Of a stretch of DNA of 64,000 bases, positions 11,034 to 21,997 are shown piece after piece. Within the stretch, counting starts at the first letter, position 1, and every line of letters begins with the position of its first letter. Both the position numbers and the translations under genes were made by a program. The notes beneath the pieces are model-generated. The model saw only the letters and a program-made list of their open reading frames with translations, was not told the DNA's origin and ran no database searches. Source of the DNA: Rhytidiadelphus loreus (Eukaryota > Streptophyta > Bryopsida > Hypnales > Hylocomiaceae); contig OX344762.1 in assembly GCA_947034895.1 (NCBI GenBank), forward strand, positions 18,084,760 to 18,148,759, in the 5' to 3' direction.

Positions 11034-12776
11034 CTACGTCGTAATCAATTGCATCCCGTATTGGGCATCGACAGGCAAACAGTCTTTCAAGAACCCCACT
11101 TTGGCAATAACCCACTGCTTGTCCAACTCGGGCTCATACGGACAGTCGTAAGTGAACTGCGGAACCTGGTAACAAGTATCCACGGTTTGAGCTCGGACAC
11201 AAGCCAGCTCACTGGTGGGCCTGTTGTCAATGAACCACGGAAGCAGCCCTCCATAGCCCTGAGCTAACCCTCCGAACGTCGACAATGGCGTGACGAACAA
11301 GTAATCCGCTAAGCTCAGACTAATAATCTCGGTGAGTGCTTGCTTGTCTTCCTCGTCATTGAAATGCTGCTCTTTCCCTCGCGTCACTTGCACAATTGCC
11401 ACGTCTTCCATCTCGGGCGGGTTGCGGATGTACCGCTCGCCAAGGAAATCATGCAGCGCGGGGTAGAGAGACGCAATGAAAACGGATGTCTGGTACCTGG
11501 CGTTTGTGCCGGTGCCAGTGCCGTTTGGAGGGCCCCTGGCGCCTGCTTCGGGAAGAATTCCATTCTCCAGCGCGCAGTTGAGGACGCGATCGATGATGAG
11601 CTGATGCGTGATGTTGAAATCGGCTTCCCCGTCTCGGTAGCGCACTTGGAAGCCGACGCGACGATCGGCGCTCCGCAAGTAGAGCGAGTGGATCTGGTCG
11701 ATGCGTCGAAAGACGTCGTCAGCAGGCAGCATCGCTGATCGAAGGAGGTGCGGGAGCGCCATCTTGTCCGGGAAAAGCTCCAGGAGGACCGGTTGGAAGG
11801 ACGGGATGGCGAAGAGCTTAGGCAGGTAGTAGAAGCATCCGTTAACATACAGCCATGGGACCATGTGGTAGTAGAACTGCTCCGTGTCGCAGAAGAAGCG
11901 CTTCCCGGGTTGGCACCACTCGTCGTTCGCCACAAGCCCGTAGATGAAGGATTTCACGGGCATTTTGGAGTTGATCGCACCGTCGACTTCCTTGTAAAAC
12001 TCATCCTTGTTAACCCAGTAGTGTTGCCTGCCAGGGGCGTACTCCGGGGTGACTTTCCACTCGGGGTCGAAGAGCCAGGAAGAGCCCTCGAAAGGCTCGC
12101 ACATGATGCCCGGCACGAGCGTGTCAGCTGCGATCAGGAAGACGCGCTGGGTGAGAATGGCGTACAGGAGGCTGGACACCATGGACAGCATTTTGTTCCC
12201 CAGTCCGGCACCGGGCGCGATCCCCGCAACAAGGAAGCGGCACGCGCTGCTGTTGCCCCGGTTCGTGAAGTAACTCACCACGTCGCCATCCACGTTCTGC
12301 ATGCACACGCGATGGAGCGTCTCGTATTCCTTGAACACCGTGCTCCACTTCGCATTCGGGGCCACGTCCTGGACGATTCGCCGGAGGGTGTACAGAGGTT
12401 GCAGCTCGTCGCGGCTGCGACACGGGTGTTGCTGGTGCCATTGCTGCCGGGCCTCGGTCGTGAACGTCACATCGCGACCTCGGGAAGCTCGAGCGGTCGC
12501 GTTTCGTATTGCCGCGACGAGAGCGGCCACGTCCGGGAGCTGCGTCAAATTCTCCGGGAACGAGCCGGGGAGAGTGAAGGTGGGCTCTTCATCCGCGGGA
12601 GGGAGATAGAATGGAGATGGGGGCGAGTATCGCGGAAACAGAGTGAACAAAACGAGCGCTGTTGTGGCTAGAAACACCACCAGCGACACCACTCTCGCAG
12701 AAACGTACCGCGATGGCACTCCCGGAGGTGACCAGTGGAAGCTCCTAGGGACGAATCCTAGGGCTTGGCGGTTCAT
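11034..12776 (-). CDS. GT37 (xyloglucan-type) fucosyltransferase 1
   Basis: Encodes 580 residues without introns and ends in TAG. I chose the ATG at 12776 because the frame's further upstream extension starts only with GTG. The protein has the type II Golgi layout: a short basic cytosolic tail, one membrane segment at about residues 29-47, a proline-rich stem (48-65) and a lumenal catalytic domain. GT37 landmarks are HPCRSR (117-122), GAGLGNKML (189-197), MCEPFEGSSW (225-234) and the GFQVRYRD donor-binding-type motif (375-382). The family transfers L-fucose from GDP-fucose to galactose in xyloglucan or arabinogalactan; the acceptor cannot be told from sequence. Length fits the family (about 500-600). 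A pyrimidine-rich AG acceptor at 12817-12818 suggests a 5' UTR intron. A paralogue lies 4.4 kb away on the same strand. Confidence 0.88.
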   Translation of the reverse strand: MNRQALGFVPRSFHWSPPGVPSRYVSARVVSLVVFLATTALVLFTLFPRYSPPSPFYLPPADEEPTFTLPGSFPENLTQLPDVAALVAAIRNATARASRGRDVTFTTEARQQWHQQHPCRSRDELQPLYTLRRIVQDVAPNAKWSTVFKEYETLHRVCMQNVDGDVVSYFTNRGNSSACRFLVAGIAPGAGLGNKMLSMVSSLLYAILTQRVFLIAADTLVPGIMCEPFEGSSWLFDPEWKVTPEYAPGRQHYWVNKDEFYKEVDGAINSKMPVKSFIYGLVANDEWCQPGKRFFCDTEQFYYHMVPWLYVNGCFYYLPKLFAIPSFQPVLLELFPDKMALPHLLRSAMLPADDVFRRIDQIHSLYLRSADRRVGFQVRYRDGEADFNITHQLIIDRVLNCALENGILPEAGARGPPNGTGTGTNARYQTSVFIASLYPALHDFLGERYIRNPPEMEDVAIVQVTRGKEQHFNDEEDKQALTEIISLSLADYLFVTPLSTFGGLAQGYGGLLPWFIDNRPTSELACVRAQTVDTCYQVPQFTYDCPYEPELDKQWVIAKVGFLKDCLPVDAQYGMQLITT

Positions 12777-13445
12777 CTTGGTGGTATCGCATCTCACGCC
12801 TCACGAAGCACCCACCCTGCAATCCAAGAAAAGAAAACCATTCTCAAGGTCAGCAACTTCCCACAGAGACGCCCTCGGATTCAATCCTAGCTAGAAAGAA
12901 CCCTCCTCTCTCAACCCTAATCCTCCATCACTTCCTTCCATACAAAACTTGCGCAGTCAAACTATCGCGAAATCAATATTAATATCACAGGCGATTTGCG
13001 CTTAAGATCCAACCCACAGTGCCGATCTGCTAAAGCTCCGAAGCGATTGCTCACCTCATGTCGCATCAAGATGATTCGTCCCCCGCCACACTCCGAATCG
13101 ATGGACAGCGAAAGCGAAAGACCCAATCACCTACCATTCTGGAAACGGCAAGGCGCCCGCGAGACCACGAGGATTGAACGCTACAGGAGTCGCCCGTGAC
13201 TGCGATTTCCCGTTCTGGCTGTCGATCTAGCGCTGATGGGCGCTTGGATTGTCGCCGACATGGAGTTGGCAATCCAGCAAACGTCAGAATAATCCGAGAG
13301 AGAAAGGGAAGACAGACGTGATCTGTGAATCTGTCGTGGAGGGCTATGACTCGCGCGTGGCTAGCTGGCTGGGCTCGACGCTGGCTGACGGGAGCTGCTT
13401 TCATGGCTGCTGGTCTGCTAGATCTGCTCAGTAATTGCACCCACG
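12777..13445 (-). promoter_or_regulatory. CpG-rich 5' flank of fucosyltransferase 1
   Basis: GC- and CpG-rich compared with neighbouring DNA. On the minus strand a GTGAGC donor at 13054 and a pyrimidine-tract acceptor ending at 12817 could remove a 238-nt leader intron. The leader contains short out-of-frame ATGs (possible uORFs). Open frames here on either strand lack family resemblance. No TATA box was confidently located. Confidence 0.35.
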
Positions 13446-13579
13446 CCTCTTTAATATAATTTCTCCAATATCATATTTATATTACAAAGTAAAAATGCTG
13501 AACAAACCTTTCGCTTTTTCAACAAACTTATTTCCGCTTGTAAATATTGTATTTGTTCATTACTTAAGCTAATTCCGGC

Positions 13580-13799
13580 CAGGGAGAACTGACCCCCTCG
13601 CTCGGCCCTCCGGGCAAACCCTGGAATTATTTATTTTACGCACATGATTTTTTTTGCAAAATTTTAATTCATTTTTGCGATCAGAGACCCCAAATTAGTT
13701 GAATGAGGTCAAGAGTATACCCTAGAATGGCCCAAAATAGGGGGCTTTTTTTTTACATGCACCCCTGGTAAGGACGAGCGAGGGGGTCAATCCACCCTG
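13580..13799. mobile_element. CAGGG-ended MITE, copy 1
   Basis: Starts CAGGGAGAACTGACCCCCTC and ends with a near-perfect inverted copy (GAGGGGGTCAATCCACCCTG). About 220 bp, AT-rich centre, no coding content. The same element recurs at 23669-23886. CAGGG termini are common in hAT elements, but I see no clear 8-bp duplication, so the superfamily is a guess. Confidence 0.65.
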
Positions 13800-13957
13800 A
13801 TCCTAATTCCTAGGTAGAAAGGTGGCTTTGAGGCACCAAACTACACTGCAACATTATGGTTTCAAAGGTCAACAATTACAGGGCACTAAGCTAGTGTTCT
13901 TATGGGCCTTTGAAACCATGCTCTCACATTATAGCTTCATGTTCTAAGACCTCTTTT

Positions 13958-14219
13958 CTACTACACTAATAATGAAATTTAGTGTTTGCAATAAGTACAA
14001 ATTTTTAACACTAAATGGAAACAACATTGATAATGTTATCAATACTAATTGGCAAAACGGACACTAATTGTCAACTAAATTAGAAACGAGATGGTTCACT
14101 TTGGAGCATATTAGTATCCAGTGTGAACTCTAATTGCAACTAAATGAGAATTAGAGTTACATGATAAGGAAAATAACATTGTAGGAACCATAACACTAAA
14201 TTCCATTATTAGTATAGTG
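13958..14219. mobile_element. CACTAAT-ended MITE, copy 1
   Basis: Inverted termini of about 27 bp (CTACACTAATAATGAAATTT on the left; the inverse of CACTATACTAATAATGGAAT on the right). Internal partial inverted repeats give it a hairpin character. The TA-flanked element at 21657-21873 has related ends. Confidence 0.55.
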
Positions 14220-14641
14220 AATAAGTTACTTATGTCAAAAACTTTTAAAGAAGATTTTTTTTTTCTTCTCTTTTTTGCCAATTTTAATTTTTGAAACCTA
14301 ATACTTTTTGCTTTTTAAGTTGCAAATGCACGGGATTTATTATGTATTCAAACCTCCTTTGCAAGGGCTTTTTATCGGTACCAAGCATGTTGAGTCGAAT
14401 TGATGTTTACAGAGATTGAAGTGCGATCACAAACATACCAAACAAACAATTTTATTATATTAATCTTAACAATAAACAAATTGTATGTTTTTTGTCTTTT
14501 CTGTAGTTGTAAAAAAAATAGGTAAGTGTTGGGCTCAAGTTTTTATAGTACAACAAACAAAATCAATTGCATGTTTGCAAAATAGTAAGAAAGTTGATCT
14601 TACATCAATAGCCTTCAAAAGTTGTTGAATTGCATTATTAA

Positions 14642-14832
14642 CTCTTTAATGTTGACACCTTTGAGTGTAGGACGAAAGTGCAACTATTCATCCTTGGAAT
14701 TGGGTTTGGAAAGGAAAGATCTCCTACAGTACTTTGACTTCCAATAGGTGCTTTTGCTATTTCTTTGACCAATGATTCACACAATAATACAAAAAGAATG
14801 ATTTTGAGCATCACCCCTTCAACGTTTAAGGG
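14642..14832. mobile_element. TTAA-type MITE, 191 bp
   Basis: Perfect TTAA at 14638-14641 and 14833-14836. Its reverse complement starts CCCTTAAACGTTGAAGGGGT and matches the left end of the element at 44356-44588 along its length. No coding potential. Confidence 0.75.
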
Positions 14833-14836
14833 TTAA

Positions 14837-17073
14837 ACAAAACAATTGTTGAAATAAGTATCTTCTTTGTAAGATACAATTGAAAAGTTTTTAAGGTACC
14901 TAAATTTGAATTTTATGAAACTTTGAATATGTGTATTTCTTCTTTGAATGCTTTCTAATGACACAAAAACACCTACATTCACCCTTCTTTCTATTTGGAC
15001 CTAAATCTCTCTTATGATATCATATTTTGTTAGTTTTAACTTATAATACTACGTGTCAATATTTCAGTGGTTGATTACATAAAAAGTTTAAAAATTGACA
15101 AGGTTTTGTTTCTCATTAGAGGGAATTCACCTTCTTTACAAGATTGCAAGTTCATTGCAGTTCACTACAATTCCCAAACTGCAAAAACGCATGCACTGTT
15201 GTAGTCTTACGCAGCAAGAGCACTACTACATCAGATAATATTCAAAAAAATATTTTATAATTATTACTTTTATTAAAAAATACATATTTTTATTTTTATT
15301 TAAAAATATATATATTATATGTTATATATTATTTTATTTTTAAAATTGCTATTCAAAATAATAATAATAATTTTATATTCTAATTGTTCTGAGGGCAGGG
15401 AACAAGCTTGAAATAGCCCTTCCTTACCCTCAAATATTATGTAATGATTTAGTTATTGGGTGTCCAAGCATCTTTTGCGATTACATACTAAAATTTGGTA
15501 TGACATACATTATTATGTCATTGAAAAGGGATTGAAAATTCAACTATTAACATACTTCATTTGGATGTCATTTTAGCATCTATATCTTATCATGTTTAAA
15601 TGCGGCACCATATACGAGTAAAACATGTGGAAATTTTGCAACTTTTGAGATGGATAGGAGGTGCAATAATGATCCAAATTCAAACTTTCATTGAATCTAG
15701 CTCAACATACATACAAGCTATTGTTACCACCATATACCTCAATCCATGCCCCTTTATGTCAAATAAAAAAAATATTGCAAACCAAATTGGGCTTCATTAG
15801 AAGGGATTTGGGAGTTCTGGAAGGTTGTAAGTTCTTAGGCTGCGGGGAACAAGGGCACTCTACCATTGCAATGCTACTGCAATAGTCTAATATGGCCAAA
15901 GTTTTGCCACATTAAAGAATTTTTTTTATTTTTTTATTTTTTTAAACTACAAAGTTTTTAATTAAATTAATATTTTAATAGTGAGATATTCTTTCATTGC
16001 ACGGGAAACAAGCCTAAAACGGCCCTCCCCTTGCCCCAAATCACATCTAATGTCTAAACCTTTATGGGTTAATCGAGAAGGTAGGGCAGTCTTTCTATAG
16101 TAATACTAAAACAAGAATATATTTTTGCTATAGTAGTCCCAATAGGCAAGCTTGTATTCAAGAAGTTCTATAGTGAAAGGAGTCTTGATTCATAGAAAAT
16201 AAAAGGTCCCATAGGACATTCAACAATATTTGAATTTCATCACATAGATAGAAACTACTTATTTCTATATAACAGCAAATCCTTCTTTATGATTTTCAAT
16301 CAATGAACACATGACACGAGGCACTTTAAAATTCTAAAAACCAATCCATATTTGAAATATGTGTAATAAAACATGGTCTTTCTACTGATGGCTATTCCTT
16401 GAATTCATTAAGAATGAATATGAAGAAAGGCAATTCATCACTATTATTGTGATCAAAGTTTCGTCATTCATGATGATAAAAGAAATAGATTAAACGAAGA
16501 AATTTAATACAACTCCTTACTACTAATACATGTCTAATTGAGATTTTTTTTAAATTATTAGTAAACCTCTAAGCTAGAGAACACTTTGGGATCAATCATG
16601 AATATCACAATTGATATGTAAAATACCTCTATAATGAATACCACACTACACTAAACAATAGCCAAATTGAATGTACAAAAATTAGAATACAATCTAAAGT
16701 CCAAACATATATATGCACAACTTTCTCACCAAGTAACATCATAAAAAGGTAAGTGCCTTGGTAATGTAACCCGAATTTGAATAAGAAGAAACCCTAAATA
16801 AACAATTATACTAATTGAAGGTAAATTTTCTACTAAGATCTATCATAAGGTAAACATACCTTATTCTATCAACCACCCAATTGTCCCACCTATAAGATAT
16901 TTTTATTACCAAGACCCTTAGCAACCCTATAGCATCACAACACTTGCACTTTTAGAAGGGACAATTAATTTCATATTTGAATAGCTTGATTCAAATTGAA
17001 AATGGCTTCTATCCAACTTCTCAATCATTGAAAAATGTGAAAGTTGCCAAACAACTTTTCTAAGGTATCCGCA
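14837..17073. repeat. Gene-free AT-rich region with dispersed repeat motifs
   Basis: Extremely AT-rich at 15240-15380. A GGGAACAAGCYTGAAA-type block about 65 bp long occurs at about 15396 and again at about 16003, and a third degenerate copy lies near 61495. No gene recognised; short frames at 15600-15885 and 16927-17175 have no family resemblance. Confidence 0.4.
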
Positions 17074-17229
17074 TAACGAATTCACTTGATAATAGACATG
17101 TTTACCTTGAGTTTTATCAAGATAGGGAAGATTACCCTTGATACTCACGTAATGAATTCGCTTGATAATAGGCATGTTTATCTCAAGTTAAGTTACACCT
17201 AGACAGGGAAGATTACCCTTGATACTTAT
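17074..17229. repeat. Two-copy tandem duplication at the end of fucosyltransferase 2
   Basis: Copy 1 (17074-17149) and copy 2 (17150-17229) share GAATTC(A/G)CTTGATAATAG and GGGAAGATTACCCTTGATAC. Copy 2 contains the stop codon and last few codons of the adjacent minus-strand gene, so the gene's 3' end has been duplicated in tandem or was built from the repeat. Confidence 0.75.
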
Positions 17230-18949
17230 TTTGGGAAGGACGGGACGCCTCTTCGGAACGCGTATCTAGCGTCACGAGCTGCATTCCCCGCGGCGTGGCG
17301 ATGACGGGACAAGCCCTAATTGCACTCACCACATCCGTGATGACCTTCCCGTCCACACTCGCGTCGTGCGGGCAGGTGTAGTTCGCGGCCGGATCCTGGT
17401 GGCACGGCTCCGTGCTGAAGCTGCGTTCACAGGACGGCAAGCTGGAGTTGTCTCGGTACTCAAGGTAGTAAGGTTTCAAATCGCCATACGCTTGCGCCAT
17501 CTCCCCGAACGTGGAAATGGGCGTGACCATCAAATCGTCGGAGAAGCTCAAACACATTACTTCCGACAAGGCTTGCACATCTTCCTCCAGGCCGAACCTC
17601 TGGACCTCACCGTGACTGAGCTGGTAGACGCCCACCACGTCGCCGGACGGCGGGGGGTTCCGGTGGTACAGGTCGGAGAGGAGATCGCGCAGGTCCGGGA
17701 ACAGGGAGGTGACGAAAATCGTCCTCGCCAGGGAAGATTTAGCCGTAGCGTTGTTTATGAGGGGAAGGATGCCGTGGCTCCACCCGCACTCCAGCACTTT
17801 GGCATTGATCCTGTCGTGGATTTTTTGGAACTGGGGCTTGACGTCGCGGTACCGGATTTGGACTCCCGTGCGGCGGTCGGCATGCTCCAGATACATTCTG
17901 TCCACGCTCTTGACGCGAGTCCAGACGGAATCCGCCGGGTGCATTACTGAGCGTATCATGTGCGTCGTGGCCTTCCTATCCGGAAATAGGTCTTCCAGCA
18001 CGGGCCGAAACGCAGGGATGGCGAACAGCTTCGGCATGAAATGGATGCAGCTGGAGAAGTAGATCCATGGAACGTTGCTCTGGAGAAACGCTTGCTCCAT
18101 GTTGCAGTAGAATCGGGGCACGGGCTGACACCATTGCGCAGCCCGCACTGCGTACAACTGTTTAGGGTTTCGGTTGGAAGAGCCTTGGGCGATGCTGGTG
18201 TCTAGCATAGCCTCGAACTCGGAGAAAGGCCTCCACATGTTTTCATGCTCCTCGCTCGGCGTGAACTTCATCTCCGGGTCTATACCCCACGAGGAGCCTT
18301 CGAAAGGCTCGCACATGATGTCAGGGAGGAGCTTCGAAGCAGGGACGAGTAAGACTCTCTGAGTGAGGACGGCGTACAGTAACACTGCCAGCGTGGGGAG
18401 CACCTTGTTGCCCAGTCCTGCCCACCCTGGACCACCCGCCACGGCAAACTTACATCCCGAGCTGTCATTTCTGGCCAAGAAATATTTCGTTGCATTGAAT
18501 TCGATCTTCTGGAGACAAGCGCGATGGAGTTTTGCATATTCTCGTAGCACTGCAGCCCATTTTCGATTCGCCTTGACATGCTTCACAAACTTCCGTCGCT
18601 TGTAAAAAGGTTCAAGCTCTGTTCGACTTTTGCAAGGGTGTTCCTTGTTCCAGGTTGCGCGATCTAGTTCGCTGAACTCGGGAGGTTGAATTCTTGCGGT
18701 TTCTTGCTTGATTGCGTCGATCAATTCTGGAACGTTCGAGATCTGGTACTCCCTGACTTTCCTGGATGTGCCATCCTGGGGGTATATCCCTGACATGTGA
18801 GAGAGGAATCTGATGTGATTGTATTCCAGGCCGAACAAGAGCAGTGTCGTAATCCCCAGAGCGCATACGATTATTAGGATCCCGCAGCTGCATGCTCGCT
18901 CAGGGACCCTTCGGGGGAAGGACGTCCTCCTCGACGTCATTATTCGCAT
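17213..18949 (-). CDS. GT37 (xyloglucan-type) fucosyltransferase 2
   Basis: A 578-residue intronless frame starting with a genuine ATG at 18949 (a second ATG at codon 4 is an alternative) and ending in TAA. It has a short arginine-rich cytosolic tail, one membrane segment at about residues 23-41, a stem and a lumenal catalytic domain. GT37 landmarks are HPCKSRTELEPFY (about 104-116), GLGNKVL (about 176-182), MCEPFEGSSW (about 212) and GVQIRYRD (about 360). Predicted role: Golgi fucosylation of wall polysaccharide or proteoglycan using GDP-fucose; acceptor unknown. It is clearly paralogous to the gene at 11034-12776 but diverged in stem and C-terminus. The last codons fall inside a tandem duplication, giving an unusual basic tail (SQNKYQG). 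A splice-acceptor-like CAG lies about 17 nt upstream of the ATG. Confidence 0.88.
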   Translation of the reverse strand: MRIMTSRRTSFPRRVPERACSCGILIIVCALGITTLLLFGLEYNHIRFLSHMSGIYPQDGTSRKVREYQISNVPELIDAIKQETARIQPPEFSELDRATWNKEHPCKSRTELEPFYKRRKFVKHVKANRKWAAVLREYAKLHRACLQKIEFNATKYFLARNDSSGCKFAVAGGPGWAGLGNKVLPTLAVLLYAVLTQRVLLVPASKLLPDIMCEPFEGSSWGIDPEMKFTPSEEHENMWRPFSEFEAMLDTSIAQGSSNRNPKQLYAVRAAQWCQPVPRFYCNMEQAFLQSNVPWIYFSSCIHFMPKLFAIPAFRPVLEDLFPDRKATTHMIRSVMHPADSVWTRVKSVDRMYLEHADRRTGVQIRYRDVKPQFQKIHDRINAKVLECGWSHGILPLINNATAKSSLARTIFVTSLFPDLRDLLSDLYHRNPPPSGDVVGVYQLSHGEVQRFGLEEDVQALSEVMCLSFSDDLMVTPISTFGEMAQAYGDLKPYYLEYRDNSSLPSCERSFSTEPCHQDPAANYTCPHDASVDGKVITDVVSAIRACPVIATPRGMQLVTLDTRSEEASRPSQNKYQG

Positions 18950-19560
18950 CCAAGTTTGTTGTTATCTGCTTGCAGATGGCCAACCTCTAGACATGTTTGG
19001 GTGCAGAGTCTATGGAAAATAATTTAAGCTCACATAAGACTCGGTGTCAATGCCTGAAGCAGAGGTAATCTCCTGTAGGAAAAACGGGTAAACGTTACTG
19101 TAAGTACTGGTCATTACATCAAGCTCTCCATCTGGAAGGTCAGAATTCTTGTACGAGTGAAGGCTCAAAATGGCACTCATGACCTAGACGGTTTCTCAAG
19201 AATGTTTGATGTATGGATTAATGACTGAAGGAGTGATGTTCACCCGTTCGCAAATTTCCACATAAATGACATTCTCAACCTCAACGAAGACATTCTCTTC
19301 TCTAATAAATCCAATTAATTGCTCTTTGAAGGAAGAGGATTAATCCACATCATGATCTGTTAAAAAGTTAAGAGATCAAGGGTTCAAAATATGCCTCTGC
19401 AATGAACTTTCTTTTAATTGCGCACTTAAAAACATCATAAAATGCTCCCACTGCAAAGGCAAGTATGACTTCAAGGCAGACATAGGAAAAACCACTCTAA
19501 AGTTCAAAAGTGTTTGCATTATCCAGACTCAAGTCATCAATCACCCACCAGAAACATGTA
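18950..19560. other. 5' flank of fucosyltransferase 2
   Basis: Probably leader or leader intron of the minus-strand gene. No separate gene seen. Confidence 0.3.
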
Positions 19561-19870
19561 CAGTGGGGTACAGTTCATTTACGAATTTTTGGATCCTCCT
19601 GAGATTAGAAGAACTTTGGGAGGCCCGTGTGCCCTCAAAAATGAACGAATTCCGAATTTCGAATTGCCTTGCAAAAAATCTTTGACTATCTGCGCAGTAG
19701 ATAGTGTATAAAAGGAATCCAAATTGTTGTATGATTTTAAATTATTCATTTTTCACTTGTTTTGCGGTTTCAAAATTCGTTCATTTTTTAGCACGCTAGA
19801 GCTTTCTAAAGTTGCTGCACTTTCTAGCGAAAACTGACTGAAAAATTCGTAAATGAACTGTACCCCACTC
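19561..19870. mobile_element. Tc1/mariner-type MITE, 310 bp
   Basis: An essentially perfect 29-bp terminal inverted repeat starts AGTGGGGTACAGTTCATTTA. With one more base at each end the element begins CAGTGGGG and is flanked by TA on both sides, the target of Tc1/mariner/pogo. Its right ~100 bp is recognisably homologous to the 3' end of the degraded Tc1 transposon at 57275-57965, so it looks like a deletion derivative of that family. Confidence 0.75.
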
Positions 19871-20689
19871 TACAAGCAGGCGTGTGAGTTAACTTCTGCC
19901 TGGAAGCGTTATGCAAAATGGAATCCTGTGGTGTCTTGATCAAGCGGACAGACCCAAAAGTTCCGGGCCTCCCGGGTTCTTCTTACGGAATCATTCTATA
20001 ACAAACGGACTCATGCCAGCCTAAAAAAAGGATTGAGAATCTTCTTCGAAATGGAATTATACTGTAAAATTCTCTAGTTGCCCCCATAAAACTCTGACTT
20101 CCCTCACAACACATTTGAGTCTAGCAATTTCAAGAGTGAATAGCAATCTTAGATTCATCAGCTTAAAACAAGCCACAATCACTATTTTCTCTTCTTCAGA
20201 TTTCAAGCTTGATCTACTGCGCTTCTGACGCCACGCTCTTAAACCTAGTGACTTCATACTCGTTAAGTTGGCGGATTTTAATTTAAAAGCGTGCCATTGC
20301 CTGACTGAAACCTTAGACCTAAATGAGTAGGACAGCTATTTTGAGTTCAGTGGGCAAGTGAGCATCGCGACTTTGGCGCTCTGAAACACGCCATTTTAAC
20401 TGACATGAAAAGAATTCCCATCGAGAGGGCACGGAATCCCACCAGTTGTTCTTACTAAATAACAGAGTGGACCAAAACGAGACTGACAGAAGAATCGACC
20501 TTTGGAGCATTCGCGTCCCACAATTAATCAACCAAGATCCCAATTACTTAAACATAATCAAACACTAATCTGCTCTTCCTAGATTTTTCTAGAGCAGTGC
20601 CCAAGTGACCTAGTACAAAACCAATGATCACCCGACCATTCAGATTGATGGGATTCAATCGCAAGCTCAGCGCAAAACACAGAAGATGA
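19871..20689. other. Unassigned spacer
   Basis: Mixed composition with short overlapping frames on the minus strand (20057-20257, 20319-20543) without family resemblance. It may be intron or leader of the fucosyltransferase 2 transcription unit. Confidence 0.3.
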
Positions 20690-21420
20690 AGATGAAGATA
20701 AGAACCTTACTGTGGCTAGAATTTCGAACCATTGAATGTCACACACGGACGAAGTTGTCGATCACCGGCCATGAAGCGCCTCTAGAGACGGAATCTCCGG
20801 ACTCGAGCACACAAATCTCTCGCCAGAAATAAATTTCACCCTTCTCTGTATCCTCCTAACTCCGCCTAGCTAGAATGGGTCCTTATCCTCTCCGCAAAGC
20901 GAATGAATTCGCGACTCAGTCCGAATTCATAACGTACAGAGCTCGATCACGTACATCGATATTACTCTCCCGGAGCATTGCCTCACGCAGACGTTGCAAC
21001 TTGCACCGAATCGAAATGAAACCGTCTTGAAAAGCTCGTGAAAAATCATGTGACGAAACTCGCACTAACATATAGCTTGCGATGGACAGACAGATCGGCC
21101 GGGGACTAGTAGAACACGCATGCAGATGGAAAATGAATTCTCTGACAGCGAGGATCACTCTCCAAACTCTCTACGACTGCTTCTACCGACCGGCACAAGG
21201 ATCAATAAGAATCGAAAGGGACAGACGTCGACGTGCACACGAAGCTTGAAGTATCAAGGCTAGGCCTGATTCTAGAGAAGCGGGGTAGCAGGGAATGAGT
21301 TTCTTCCAGCGCGGCATGTACGGCCTCATCATGCCGCAGGGGCACGTCAGGACCCGCAATCAGTCGCGCCGGCTCAAAAGGTGAATCGAACCTCTCATTG
21401 CCCGCTCTTCACCCCTGGCT
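20690..21420 (-). promoter_or_regulatory. CpG-rich island, possible distal promoter or leader
   Basis: GC- and CpG-rich block in AT-rich surroundings, upstream of fucosyltransferase 2 on its coding strand. The best minus frame (20916-21158) lacks an ATG start and resembles no family. By analogy with the CpG-rich 5' flank of fucosyltransferase 1 it may be that gene's promoter plus a spliced leader. A B-box-like GGTTCGATTC at about 21386 is not part of a foldable tRNA. Confidence 0.3.
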
Positions 21421-21656
21421 ATACTTTGACTTTTTTATGTGGAGGATTCATCTTTTGGAATAATCTTTTGGAACAAGAAACCACAAATGGGTAGAGAGAG
21501 GTTGAGAAATTGTAAGATTAACCGCTACAAAATAGGGGAGGAGATTTTTACATTAGCTCTAGAAGGATGTCACGCACACTAAGTGACTGATGTAGGATTG
21601 AAGTGCAAATGTTCATACTTGGAATTTTGTGTGAAAAGGAGAAGTCTTGCACAATA

Positions 21657-21873
21657 CACTAATGATGATAAATAGTGTTACCTACACTAATTGATTTAAA
21701 AGAGCTATAAGTTTTTACTGTTGATGAATATTTTTACCAACTATAGGTGTAAAGTTCTCCCATTTAAAATGATATTAGGATCTATACACTCAGTAAAAAT
21801 ATTCATCAAAAGTAAAAACTTATAGCATTTCTAAAATAGTTAGTATGGCTAACACTATTTATCATCATTAGTG
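21657..21873. mobile_element. CACTAATGATG-ended MITE nested in an older element
   Basis: Perfect 24-bp inverted termini (CACTAATGATGATAAATAGT onward) flanked by TA on each side; inner arms extend the hairpin to about 80 bp. It interrupts a sequence that is continuous in the relatives at 14680-14830 and 23250-23400, which read straight across the insertion point at a TA. Confidence 0.75.
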
Positions 21874-21997
21874 TAGTTTGACTTCCAATTAGTGTTCTAG
21901 GATTTTTTTTAAGCAAATGATTCACACAATACCTGAAGGATTATTTCCACGGTGACCAAGCCATCCTTTGGGGGGTAATCTTAGGTTGTAGCATTAA

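Noticed and set aside
11748..12671. 307-codon plus-strand frame opposite fucosyltransferase 1
   Set aside because: Antisense shadow of the GC-rich fucosyltransferase gene; no family features.
13066..13440. 124-codon minus frame upstream of fucosyltransferase 1
   Set aside because: CpG-rich leader or promoter sequence; an antisense frame is also open and no family resemblance exists.
21370..21420. tRNA-like B box (GGTTCGATTC on the minus strand)
   Set aside because: The upstream A-box-like sequence is only about 30 nt away and no cloverleaf can be folded.
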